Shown here: piece by piece, positions 1 through 8,162 of the stretch
Position numbering within the stretch: position 1 is the first letter of the stretch
Layout of the letters: each line of letters begins with the position of its first letter
Assembly: GCA_965250025.1 (NCBI GenBank)
Contig: OZ252283.1
Coordinates: 372,001-436,000 of the forward strand
Direction of reading: 5' to 3'
Source of the DNA: CBDDLD01 sp965250025
Lineage (GTDB): Bacteria > Bacteroidota > Bacteroidia > Flavobacteriales > Flavobacteriaceae
Length of the DNA: 64,000 bases
Made by a program: the position numbers and the translations under genes
Notes under the pieces: generated by a model
Databases searched by the model: none
Told to the model about the DNA's origin: nothing
The model's input: only the letters and a program-made list of their open reading frames with translations

Positions 1-1
1 C

Positions 2-394
2 CTTCAGGAATTTCCATTAAATCTAGATAAGGCAAAGTTTAGAATGACTAATCTGGTATTTCCGGCACATATAGAGTTTGGACCTTCAAGAAAGATCGAA
101 CATGACAATTATTTTAGATATTCAACATACAAACGTATAAAAGTTGGTTTGGGAGGCTATGTAGGATTTAATATAGGAACGTTACAAAAACTCAAGTATG
201 AAGAAGATGGGAGAGATGTAAAAGATAAAAATAAAAGCGGGTTCAATACCTCTGATTTTGTGTATGGATTGAGTGGTTATATTGCATTTGGAGGAACAGC
301 ATTATATGTGAAGTATGATCTTAACCCCATTTTTAAAGATCAGGAGATTAAACAAAATAATATTTCTGTGGGACTACGTTTTGATATGGATTAG
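2..394 (+). CDS. Outer-membrane beta-barrel protein, C-terminal fragment (5' end outside window)
   Basis: The frame is open from base 2 with no stop, so the gene begins upstream of the window; an internal ATG at 44 is not a convincing start. The visible part alternates polar and hydrophobic residues with many Gly and aromatic residues, in strands such as GGYVGFNIGT and YGLSGYIAFGG, and ends NISVGLRFDMD. A last strand with an aromatic residue close to the C-terminus is typical of outer-membrane beta-barrels of the PorT/OMP_b-brl type in Bacteroidota. No specific family can be assigned. A strong hairpin terminator follows directly. Confidence 0.6.
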   Translation, partial: LQEFPLNLDKAKFRMTNLVFPAHIEFGPSRKIEHDNYFRYSTYKRIKVGLGGYVGFNIGTLQKLKYEEDGRDVKDKNKSGFNTSDFVYGLSGYIAFGGTALYVKYDLNPIFKDQEIKQNNISVGLRFDMD

Positions 395-414
395 TGCCAT
401 CAATTTTTGAGTGG

Positions 415-446
415 AAAAGCCTTGATTAGATCTAATCAAGGCTTTT
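415..446. terminator. Bidirectional hairpin terminator
   Basis: Perfect inverted repeat with 16-nt arms, AAAAGCCTTGATTAGA and its complement, with A-rich and T-rich ends on either side. It lies between the convergent outer-membrane fragment and the M28 peptidase gene and can serve both. Confidence 0.8.
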
Positions 447-447
447 T

Positions 448-2283
448 TTAATCAACACGTAATACAGTTAGGCCAGCATGACCATTACCATCTTTAACAA
501 GGTCATTTTTATGAGTTTTGGGGTCTGCCGACCAATAACCATCAATAATATATTTATAATAATATTTTCCTGGAGGCAGGTCTATTTTAACTTCCCAGCC
601 ACTATCGGTTCTATACAGAGGTAAACCAAACATGTTCCAGTTGTTGAAATCGCCGGTAAGGTAAATCTGTGTTGCATCCTGATAACCATCTATAGATAAT
701 GTTACATTTCCTGTTCTGCTTGGAATAGGAGAGTTGTATTGTTTTCTGGGAAGTAAAGTATCTTCCTGCGCAATTCTGTATGTGAGGTAAGCTACCAACT
801 CAACATTATGTATTTGATCAGTTTTTGGAATGTATTCAAAAAGATCAAGGTTTGTATGATGTATGGCATTAATGTAATCTAAAGGATCTTGAATAAATTG
901 AAATGCTGGAACATTATGATAGTCAAAAAGTTCATGATCAGTTTGGTTGGCATTCTGCAAAGTCAAAGTGTTATCACCATTAAAAGGTTGTAAGAACTCA
1001 GAAAAGTAAGGTCGTACATGTGTGTTGCCCATTAAATAGATGCCTCTGATTCTGCCGGCACCATTATCCAGATTCAAATAAGCTGAAATTTTTGTATGCT
1101 CTTTTTTTGGAGTCGCAGACATTAAATGACCGACAGATTGGTTGATATAGAATAAAGAGCCCGCAAAAACCTGTTCTTCACCACCCCATAAAATAAGACG
1201 AATGGTCCTTCGGGGTTTTACACCTATGGTTTTAAGTATCCGCATAACCTCCATCATAACAGCACAATTAGAAGCATTATCAACAGCACCAGTACCTGCA
1301 TGCCAACTATCTAAATGTGCGCCAATAATCACAACTTCATCTTTAAGCATAGGGTCAGTCCCTTTAATCTCTGCTATGACATTAACATTGAACTTTGGTT
1401 CAGTATAGAATTTAGACTTCAGATTTACTTTAAGTTTTGGCGAATAGCCTAGCGCTTTAAGTCTTGTCAGTCTTCCAAAGTGCTCATTACTGATTACAAA
1501 TGAAGCAATAGGATCAATATCATTGATATGATTAAATGAGGGTATGGTTCGGTTACCATCGGCATGTAAAATACCATATGGGTAATCGCTGGGCTCAATA
1601 AGAGCAATAACCCCTTTTGCTTTACAAAACTTTAAAAATTGTCGACGTTCTAATTTGATTTTCTTCCGAATTTCAAAAATGGCAGAAGTAGACCTCCTGC
1701 TATGATAGCCGATAATGACATCATTGGGGTCGGGATTTGCTATGGCAGAAGTTAAGGTTTCATCAGATAAGCGATAAGACATGGGACGAAAATAGTTTGA
1801 TACTGGAGAGTAATAACCTTTTAGAAGTATGACCTTTTGATTAAGATCAGTATCATCCATGTCGTATACATCTTCAAAATGTTCAATAAAAACGATCTCT
1901 CCAGTTTGATGCCCATTGGTAGAATTAGTGAAGGCCAGAGGAAAAGCATGAATAGGAAAGGAAGTTGGAGAAGTCATTTCAACAGAGAAATTCTCTACTG
2001 CCCAACCTCTATGATTATTATCAAAAGATTGTAAGATAATATTATCCATTTGCCAATTTTCTAATTGTTGTTTGATCCACAATGCAGCATTATAGTAATT
2101 GGGTGTGCCCATAAGTCTGGGACCATAAACATCAGATAATATACTCGTGGTATGCATCACCCCTAGAGTATCCGTGGATAAGGACTTGATCTTTTGCAAA
2201 ACCTCATCATCCGATTGACTATAAAGGGTAGTGATACTTAAAATTGAGGCTGAAAAAATGAAAATAGCGTGTGAAAATCTCAT
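448..2283 (-). CDS. Secreted M28-family metallopeptidase with C-terminal glycogen-binding-like (CBM48/AMPK) domain
   Basis: A 611-residue exported protein with signal peptide at about 1-22. The M28 zinc aminopeptidase domain, close to carboxypeptidase Q types, shows the first ligand pair in AHLDSW (H323, D325), the bridging Asp in AVDNAS (D335) and the catalytic Glu in GGEEQ (E369/E370). Residues 525-611 form a separate early-set domain (YLTGDFNNW, then KYYYKYIIDG, then DGNGHAG) that matches the AMPK/CBM48 glycogen-binding pattern. The family removes N-terminal or C-terminal residues from peptides; the role of the added domain is unknown. The gene sits 7 nt downstream of the marR gene and probably shares its promoter, so it may belong to that regulon. 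Confidence 0.85.
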   Translation of the reverse strand: MRFSHAIFIFSASILSITTLYSQSDDEVLQKIKSLSTDTLGVMHTTSILSDVYGPRLMGTPNYYNAALWIKQQLENWQMDNIILQSFDNNHRGWAVENFSVEMTSPTSFPIHAFPLAFTNSTNGHQTGEIVFIEHFEDVYDMDDTDLNQKVILLKGYYSPVSNYFRPMSYRLSDETLTSAIANPDPNDVIIGYHSRRSTSAIFEIRKKIKLERRQFLKFCKAKGVIALIEPSDYPYGILHADGNRTIPSFNHINDIDPIASFVISNEHFGRLTRLKALGYSPKLKVNLKSKFYTEPKFNVNVIAEIKGTDPMLKDEVVIIGAHLDSWHAGTGAVDNASNCAVMMEVMRILKTIGVKPRRTIRLILWGGEEQVFAGSLFYINQSVGHLMSATPKKEHTKISAYLNLDNGAGRIRGIYLMGNTHVRPYFSEFLQPFNGDNTLTLQNANQTDHELFDYHNVPAFQFIQDPLDYINAIHHTNLDLFEYIPKTDQIHNVELVAYLTYRIAQEDTLLPRKQYNSPIPSRTGNVTLSIDGYQDATQIYLTGDFNNWNMFGLPLYRTDSGWEVKIDLPPGKYYYKYIIDGYWSADPKTHKNDLVKDGNGHAGLTVLRVD

Positions 2284-2290
2284 AATTCAA

Positions 2291-2791
2291 TCAATTATTG
2301 TTAGACATTTTATGTTTTGATAATGCAGTAATAGCTCTGTCCTTAAACCCTTTTTGATATAAACGTTTTTCTAATTGATCAATGAAATCTAAACCATTCA
2401 AACCGTCAAGAGCTTCAGAAATACCTTGAGTAGCTGCCTCCCATATTATCTCAAATTCAGGCAAACGCTTTTTTGCTTGAGGGCTTAAGGTGAGAAGCCG
2501 CTTTCTACTATCTCTTTCACTCCGTGATGAAATAATGTAGCCAGCTTGTTCCATTTTATTGGTAATAGCAATTACTGATGGATGTGAGAACTGAAGATGT
2601 TCTGCTATTTCAGTAACACCCATAGACCCTTCACTTTCTATCAGTTTAAAAATGAGATACCAATTAGATTCCATTTCTATATTAAGTTCCTGATATAGCT
2701 GTTTCCCTTCTCTTAATAGGTTGTCACTAAGACGTTTTAACCTTGATGCAAATCCCAAATAATCGAGATCTTTAATAAAATCATTTTTCAT
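2291..2791 (-). CDS. MarR-family transcriptional regulator
   Basis: A 166-residue winged-helix regulator. The HTH lies at about 58-85 (GVTEIAEHLQFSHPSVIAIT) followed by the wing (SRSERDSRKRLLTLS), in the usual MarR arrangement with flanking helices for dimerisation. It is the first gene before the M28 peptidase, with only 7 nt between them. Two matching palindromes directly upstream suggest autoregulation. The ligand cannot be read from the sequence. Confidence 0.88.
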   Translation of the reverse strand: MKNDFIKDLDYLGFASRLKRLSDNLLREGKQLYQELNIEMESNWYLIFKLIESEGSMGVTEIAEHLQFSHPSVIAITNKMEQAGYIISSRSERDSRKRLLTLSPQAKKRLPEFEIIWEAATQGISEALDGLNGLDFIDQLEKRLYQKGFKDRAITALSKHKMSNNN

Positions 2792-2795
2792 AAAT

Positions 2796-2846
2796 GTAGT
2801 TGACTACGTAAATATATTAAAAAATACGTAGTTAGCTACGTATTTT
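2796..2846 (-). promoter_or_regulatory. Paired operator sites for the MarR regulator, with probable promoter
   Basis: Site 1 at 2821-2846 has perfect 11-nt arms AAAATACGTAG/CTACGTATTTT around a TTAG spacer. Site 2 near 2796-2810 repeats the core as GTAGTTGACTACGTA. The two centres are about 31 bp apart, close to three helical turns. On the minus strand a TTTG (about 2847-2850) lies 21 nt before TATTTTTT, a near match to the Bacteroidota promoter pattern, so site 1 would cover the promoter spacer. Binding by the adjacent MarR protein is inferred. Confidence 0.6.
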
Positions 2847-2880
2847 GCAAATTAAAAATGATTATGTCCTGTATGGTGTG

Positions 2881-3330
2881 CTATTTTACTTCATAATTCC
2901 CGGGAATAAATCCAAAAGTTTTCATTAATCGGTTCCAGGTATTACTTTGAGCTACTGCTAAAGTGAGATAGCAGATATCTTGTTTGGAGAAAAAATCAAG
3001 TAGACGATTATACGTCTTTTCGGAAATCGGGCTATGGCTAAGCTTAGTAAGGGCATCAGTAAAATAAAGTACGGCTCTTTCTTTCTTTGTAAAATAAGGT
3101 GTGTCTTCCCAAACACAAAGCGAAGACATTCTTAAATCTGTTTCTCCCAAATGTTTTAGTTCTTTATGATGCATGTCCACACAGTAAGCACATCCGTTTT
3201 TTTGAGATGTTCTCAATTTTATCATGGTCAATAGTTTTTTGTCCAAAGAAGACGCTGAGAGTGTGTCTTCAATAGCTCTTAGATTTTTAAAAATGTCATC
3301 CGGGACATCGATATAGGATATACGTTCCAT
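2881..3330 (-). CDS. Carboxymuconolactone decarboxylase/AhpD-like protein
   Basis: A 149-residue all-helical protein with the AhpD core motif CAYCVDMH (C47, C50, H54), the redox CxxC plus His seen in peroxidase-like members of the CMD family. The length is typical of single-domain members. It is probably a cytoplasmic thiol peroxidase or related redox protein rather than a true decarboxylase. The Crp/Fnr-type regulator gene lies 76 nt upstream on the same strand and may control it. Confidence 0.85.
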   Translation of the reverse strand: MERISYIDVPDDIFKNLRAIEDTLSASSLDKKLLTMIKLRTSQKNGCAYCVDMHHKELKHLGETDLRMSSLCVWEDTPYFTKKERAVLYFTDALTKLSHSPISEKTYNRLLDFFSKQDICYLTLAVAQSNTWNRLMKTFGFIPGNYEVK

Positions 3331-3406
3331 AAGTATTAAGATTTAAATTATAGAACAAATGTATTTTAGTCTATTGAGCTAAAAATTAAGATGTCTTAAG
3401 AAAAAT

Positions 3407-3979
3407 TTAGTCTGGAGACTTTCTCAATTCACTTAGGTATTCAGGTGTGATTTCAAGATAAGATGCAATCATATATTGAGGCACACGCTGAGCAAAATCA
3501 GGAAACTGCCTGATAAAATCATAATAACGTTCTTTACTCTTCGTTTTTAGATAAATATTTTGCTTACGGTGGCTGGCAATTAGCATGTGTTCAGTAATGA
3601 TTCTGAACGCCCTCTCTAATTTCGGAATGGTAGTGTATAGCAATTCTAAATCATTTTTGGATAAATATAAAACGGAAGTAGTTTCAACTGCTTGTATATA
3701 TAGATAAGAAGGCGTTTGCTTAATAAAGCTTTCTATACTGGTAAACCACCAATTATCTATGGCAAATTGTGTGATTTTTTCATGGCCTTTTTCATCAATG
3801 TAAAAAGTACGTATAACACCATTTAAAATAAAGAAACTATGCCTGCAAATATCGCCTTCGTTGAGTAAGAATTCTTTTTTTTGAAATGTTTTTGAATGCA
3901 ATTTGGCATAGATCTCATCAATTTCAGTAGTACTAAAATCAACGTAACGATTGAAATAAGAAGCGACCTGTGCTTTCAT
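3407..3979 (-). CDS. Crp/Fnr-family transcriptional regulator
   Basis: A 190-residue protein with an N-terminal cyclic-nucleotide-binding jelly roll (about 25-115; FLLNEGDICRHSFFILNGVIRTFY) and a short C-terminal helix-turn-helix (about 145-187; MIASYLEITPEYLSELRK). This short Crp form without the full E. coli wing is common in Bacteroidota. Cys is absent from the N-terminus, so it is not an Fe-S Fnr. The probable target is the adjacent AhpD-like gene, by proximity only. Confidence 0.85.
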   Translation of the reverse strand: MKAQVASYFNRYVDFSTTEIDEIYAKLHSKTFQKKEFLLNEGDICRHSFFILNGVIRTFYIDEKGHEKITQFAIDNWWFTSIESFIKQTPSYLYIQAVETTSVLYLSKNDLELLYTTIPKLERAFRIITEHMLIASHRKQNIYLKTKSKERYYDFIRQFPDFAQRVPQYMIASYLEITPEYLSELRKSPD

Positions 3980-4145
3980 TGCGTTTTAGAATTGTGCTAT
4001 TGACTAAACAAATTTGAGCATTGTAAATATAAAGAGTAACAGCTATTCAATGAAAAATAAATCATGACAATGTAAATGACAAATGCAACTTTTTTAAAAG
4101 CTATATCTGGCTTTAAAAAGGATGAACTGGCAAAGCGAGTCAATA

Positions 4146-5216
4146 TTAGTTTTGTTCTTTAAGTAGTGAAATAACAGCATCGTTGACAGATGGGCCATAA
4201 CCTTCGGATTTCCAGGCGATAATACCATTCTGATCAATTATGAAAACTGTTGGTGTGATTTGAACGCCATAATTGATCTTAATCGGACTATGGTCGCCTT
4301 TCATATCAGATAAGAGTGAAATATTTAGAGAATAGTTAGAATCTTGTATCCATTCATCTTTGTTTCTCGCAAATACAAAGGCTAGAATCTCAACCTGATC
4401 ATGATAGTTTTCATTAAAGCTTTTTAGAAATGCTCGTCCGTGCTTTTGCATACAGCCAAGCCCACCAAATATGAGAAGTATGGGTTTCCCCTTCTTAGTT
4501 AATTCTGAAATACTGATGGTCTTTCCGCTAAGAGTTTTGGCTGAAAAATCCTTGTAAGGAACGCCAACTTTTAATTCTGGACTTTGATAATGGAGTTTAA
4601 GGCTTTTTCCATAATTGCTATTTAAAACCTCATTATTCATTGTTTTTAAGACGGCCTCAAGAGTATCTTTATGAATGCTATTCCTAATTCTGTAAAGCAT
4701 CTCAACAGCCATGTAGCTATTGGCATTTTTAATACAGAAGTTTAAGTTTGTTTGAGATAACTTATGAATTAAAGGTTCAATGGAATCTTGCTTTTCCTCT
4801 TCGATTAGTCTCTGATATTCCGGATAAAAAAAGGCGCCTTCTGCTTCCAGAGCACTAAAAAGTTTTTGTTCGTGTCCGCCTTCAATGACTGCTTTATCAA
4901 GATGATTCCAGATGCCGTCGATTGTAATAGATGTGTTTTCAACCCATAAAAAATGAGACTCTTTTTTTGTGTCAGATTGATAAATTACAGAATACCTTTG
5001 TGGATATGTTGTAGTACCTTCAAAATTAAAATGACCATTGTGAGTTGATGTGGAATCTTCATAAATACCCGTATGATCATTCATAAGGTATATTTGTAAG
5101 GTTCTAGGTGCATTCTCTATATAGCCATCAATAACATATTTGCTATCATTTGGATCGGTCTTACACGATTGTAATAGTATTAAGAGCAATAAAATGTGGC
5201 GTGAAAATCGATGCAT
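4146..5216 (-). CDS. Thioredoxin-fold lipoprotein (DUF4369 + TlpA/AhpC-like) with one active-site Cys
   Basis: A 356-residue lipoprotein with lipobox LLQSC (Cys18). Residues about 27-110 fit the DUF4369 domain common in Bacteroidota TlpA-like proteins, and about 215-350 are a thioredoxin/AhpC-TSA fold (GKPILLIFGGLGCMQKH ... GVQITPTVFIIDQNG), including the cis-Pro region ITPT. The usual WCxxC is reduced to a single Cys (C255, GCMQK), so ordinary disulfide reductase chemistry looks unlikely. It could act as a monothiol peroxiredoxin-like protein or be inactive. Confidence 0.8.
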   Translation of the reverse strand: MHRFSRHILLLLILLQSCKTDPNDSKYVIDGYIENAPRTLQIYLMNDHTGIYEDSTSTHNGHFNFEGTTTYPQRYSVIYQSDTKKESHFLWVENTSITIDGIWNHLDKAVIEGGHEQKLFSALEAEGAFFYPEYQRLIEEEKQDSIEPLIHKLSQTNLNFCIKNANSYMAVEMLYRIRNSIHKDTLEAVLKTMNNEVLNSNYGKSLKLHYQSPELKVGVPYKDFSAKTLSGKTISISELTKKGKPILLIFGGLGCMQKHGRAFLKSFNENYHDQVEILAFVFARNKDEWIQDSNYSLNISLLSDMKGDHSPIKINYGVQITPTVFIIDQNGIIAWKSEGYGPSVNDAVISLLKEQN

Positions 5217-5298
5217 GACTGTGATTTTTTATAAAGACGGTTATAATTTTGTATTGTTGCACAGCATTATAGAAATAGCATCTTACATCATCGCTAAA

Positions 5299-5316
5299 AA
5301 TGTCATATTTGACATT
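5299..5316. repeat. Small inverted repeat upstream of dnaG
   Basis: AATGTCA/TGACATT arms around TATT in the 215-nt divergent intergenic region between the thioredoxin-like gene and dnaG. It could be an operator, but no partner regulator is evident. The rest of this region is AT-rich, with a TAATTTTG motif near 5245. Confidence 0.3.
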
Positions 5317-5431
5317 AATGCTTTTACATGAGTTAGACACAAAATTCAATTACCTGAAAGGAATAGTTCATAAAACAGATAGTTTGTTTTAAATTTACAA
5401 GCTATATTTTTATAAATATTATAAACACCAT

Positions 5432-7402
5432 TTGATATCACAAAATACCATAGCACAAGTTTTTGAAACTGCCCGAGTTGAGGAAGTCATAGGAGATTTT
5501 GTGCAACTCAAAAAAGCAGGAAGCAACTTCAAAGGACTGAGCCCTTTCAGTGATGAGCGTACGCCGAGTTTTATGGTTTCTCCGGTAAAGCAAATATGGA
5601 AAGATTTTAGTAGTGGTAAGGGAGGGAATGCGGTGACATTTTTGATGGAGCACGAACATTTTACTTATCCGGAAGCCATACGATACTTAGCCAAGAAGTA
5701 TAATATTGAGATCGAAGAAACTGAGCGCACAGATGAAGAAAAAGCGCAAGCAGATGCTCGGGAAAGTTTGTATTTGGTTAGTGAATATGCCAATACATAT
5801 TTTCAAAACATACTTCACAAAACAGATCAAGGTCAGGCCATAGGATTGAGTTATTTCAAAGAACGCGGTTTTACAGGAGATATCATCAAAAGATTTCAAT
5901 TGGGATATGCCTTGGATGAATGGCAGGCCTTTACTGATGAGGCACTAAAGCAAGGCTATAAAATAGAATACCTAGAAGAAACAGGGCTTACTATTGTAAA
6001 AGAAGAAAAGCGCTTTGATCGTTTTAAAGGAAGGGTGATATTTCCTATTCATAGTATGAGTGGACGTGTTTTGGGTTTTGGAGGAAGAATACTAACGAAT
6101 GATAAAAAAGCGGCAAAGTATTTAAATTCTCCTGAGAGTGATATTTACCATAAAAGCAAAGTACTCTATGGTTTGTATTTTGCAAAACAGAGCATAGCAA
6201 AAGAAGATAACTGTTATTTGGTGGAAGGTTACACAGATGTTATACAGTTTCATCAAACAGGTATTAAAAATGTAGTGTCCTCATCCGGAACAGCACTCAC
6301 TGCAGAACAAATCCGTTTGATTAATAGGCTGACCAAGAATATTACGGTATTGTTTGATGGTGATGCTGCTGGTATAAGAGCATCGATACGTGGGATTGAT
6401 CTTATCTTGGAACAAGGCATGAATGTCAAAGTATGTACGTTTCCGGACGGAGAAGATCCAGATAGCTTTGCTAAGAGTAATACTTTAGAGGAACTTTCAC
6501 AATATCTCAATGATAATGCTCAGGATTTTATTCAGTTTAAGGCATCGTTATTAGTAGCGGCATCCAAAAACGATCCCATAAAGAAGGCGGAAACTATTAG
6601 GGATATAGTGAATAGTATTTCAAAAATCCCTGATCAAATCAAGAGAGAAGTTTACATTCAGGAATGTGCACGTATTATGGATATCAGTGAAGAAGTACTT
6701 TTTAGTACTTTGGCACAAATCAATAAGAAAGCGTTTCAGGAAGTTAACAAGAAGTATAAGCAGGAAGAACAAAAAGCATTTCAGGTTGTAAAGCAAGAAA
6801 AGCAGCAGGTAGAACGTATTGATGTACAATACGAATTAGAACGAAAAATAATTGAGATTCTTTTGTTATATGGTAATAGTACAGAAGATTTTGAAGACTT
6901 GGTACTCAAAGCCGATGAAGTATCGGGCGATCTGGTATTAGAACCGGTAATACATCAGGCTAAAGTATTTGAAAAGATTTATTTAGACCTTCAGGAAGAT
7001 GAAATGCAATTTTCTAATGAAGCCTTTAAAACCCTTTATTATTCAGTTATTGATAAGTTAAATCAAGAGGAAACGTTTTCGACCAGAGATTTTATCAATC
7101 AGTTGGATCAGGAGTCAGCAGCCTTAGTTACTAGTATTCTTATGGAAGAAGAAAAGTACAATTTACACGATTGGGAGCGTAAAAATATCATTACCAAAGG
7201 GAAACAACAGTCTATAGCTCAGTTGGTAAACCAAACTATTTTAAGCTTGCGATGTTTTTTAATAGACCAGAAAGTAGCAGAATACAAGACCAAAACCTTA
7301 GAGCCTTCAATAGATACAAAATCAATTATTGAAGATGTAAAAGATTATCTGGGTTTAAAAATGCTACTTTCCAGAAAATTAGGTAAAGTTGTCGGAGGTT
7401 AA
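5432..7402 (+). CDS. dnaG: DNA primase DnaG (zinc-ligand-free type)
   Basis: A 656-residue primase that makes RNA primers at the replication fork. I use the TTG at 5432 because flavobacterial primases begin at this point (ISxxTIxxVFETARVEE). The N-terminal CHC2-type domain is recognisable (GLSPFSDERTPSFMVSP), but all four zinc ligands are replaced: by alignment with E. coli C40, H43, C61 and C64 the residues here are S37, S40, D58 and S61. The Toprim core is intact, with the catalytic Glu in LVEGYTDV (E265) and Mg-binding acids in FDGDAAG (D309, D311). The C-terminal helicase-interaction region is diverged. Its stop codon abuts the stop codon of the convergent regulator gene. Confidence 0.95.
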   Translation: MISQNTIAQVFETARVEEVIGDFVQLKKAGSNFKGLSPFSDERTPSFMVSPVKQIWKDFSSGKGGNAVTFLMEHEHFTYPEAIRYLAKKYNIEIEETERTDEEKAQADARESLYLVSEYANTYFQNILHKTDQGQAIGLSYFKERGFTGDIIKRFQLGYALDEWQAFTDEALKQGYKIEYLEETGLTIVKEEKRFDRFKGRVIFPIHSMSGRVLGFGGRILTNDKKAAKYLNSPESDIYHKSKVLYGLYFAKQSIAKEDNCYLVEGYTDVIQFHQTGIKNVVSSSGTALTAEQIRLINRLTKNITVLFDGDAAGIRASIRGIDLILEQGMNVKVCTFPDGEDPDSFAKSNTLEELSQYLNDNAQDFIQFKASLLVAASKNDPIKKAETIRDIVNSISKIPDQIKREVYIQECARIMDISEEVLFSTLAQINKKAFQEVNKKYKQEEQKAFQVVKQEKQQVERIDVQYELERKIIEILLLYGNSTEDFEDLVLKADEVSGDLVLEPVIHQAKVFEKIYLDLQEDEMQFSNEAFKTLYYSVIDKLNQEETFSTRDFINQLDQESAALVTSILMEEEKYNLHDWERKNIITKGKQQSIAQLVNQTILSLRCFLIDQKVAEYKTKTLEPSIDTKSIIEDVKDYLGLKMLLSRKLGKVVGG

Positions 7403-8032
7403 TTACACCAAATCATGATGCCCCGCCTGATCTATAAGGTCGATGACGTTATTAACATTCAGTTTTTTAAATAAACGCGCTTTATAGGTGCTTACGGTCT
7501 TTTCATTAATTTCTAATTCCGCAGCAATTTCTTTGTTTTTCTTGCCAATGGATAATAATTTCAAAACCTCTACTTCTCTTGTGGATAAACGTTTAAAAAG
7601 TCTGGTGCGACTTCTTCGAGTATCTTCAAACCTAAGATGTTTGTCCATTTTTTGACTTAAATAAACACCACCATTACTAATGGTTTTTACTGCTTCAATA
7701 ATGGTTTCAGTATCGGCAGATTTGTTTAAATAGCCAGATGCCCCAACTTTAAGTGTGCTAATAGCATAGATCTCTTCAGGCTGGTGACTGAACATTAATA
7801 CATTTATAGATTTATTTTCTTTTTTAATGGCTCTAAGAGCGGTAATACCATTAAGCTCGGGTAAATCCACTTCAGAAATAATAATGTCTACATTATTTTT
7901 TCTTAAAAATTCAAAGATTTCAATACCACTTCTTAGGCTGCCTACAATTTTAAATTCAGGAACGTTGTCTAGAAGTTCTTCTAGCCCTTTTCTTACAATG
8001 GGATGGCTATCAACTATTAAAATTTGTACCAT
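7403..8032 (-). CDS. NarL/FixJ-type response regulator with Glu at the phosphorylation site
   Basis: A 209-residue two-domain regulator. Residues 1-120 form a receiver domain and 145-205 a LuxR-type HTH (LSTREVEVLKLLSIGKKNKEIA, then EKTVSTYKARLFKKL). In the receiver the acidic pair is D8-S9 instead of Asp-Asp, and the phospho-acceptor position (four residues before Pro58 in SEVDLP) is E54 rather than Asp. The switch Ser82 and Lys104 are kept. It may therefore be constitutively active or controlled without phosphorylation. No sensor kinase is adjacent. It ends back to back with dnaG with no intergenic base. Confidence 0.85.
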   Translation of the reverse strand: MVQILIVDSHPIVRKGLEELLDNVPEFKIVGSLRSGIEIFEFLRKNNVDIIISEVDLPELNGITALRAIKKENKSINVLMFSHQPEEIYAISTLKVGASGYLNKSADTETIIEAVKTISNGGVYLSQKMDKHLRFEDTRRSRTRLFKRLSTREVEVLKLLSIGKKNKEIAAELEINEKTVSTYKARLFKKLNVNNVIDLIDQAGHHDLV

Positions 8033-8162
8033 GGTTAGCTTTATTGTGTTAATATTGTTAGGGTAAAAATTAAGCTGAGGGTAAATGAGGGAATAAGGTT
8101 GTCTAACAAAAATAATGAAAAAATTAAGCTTTTTCTTTCTTTTTGGTCTAAAAAAGAAAGAA

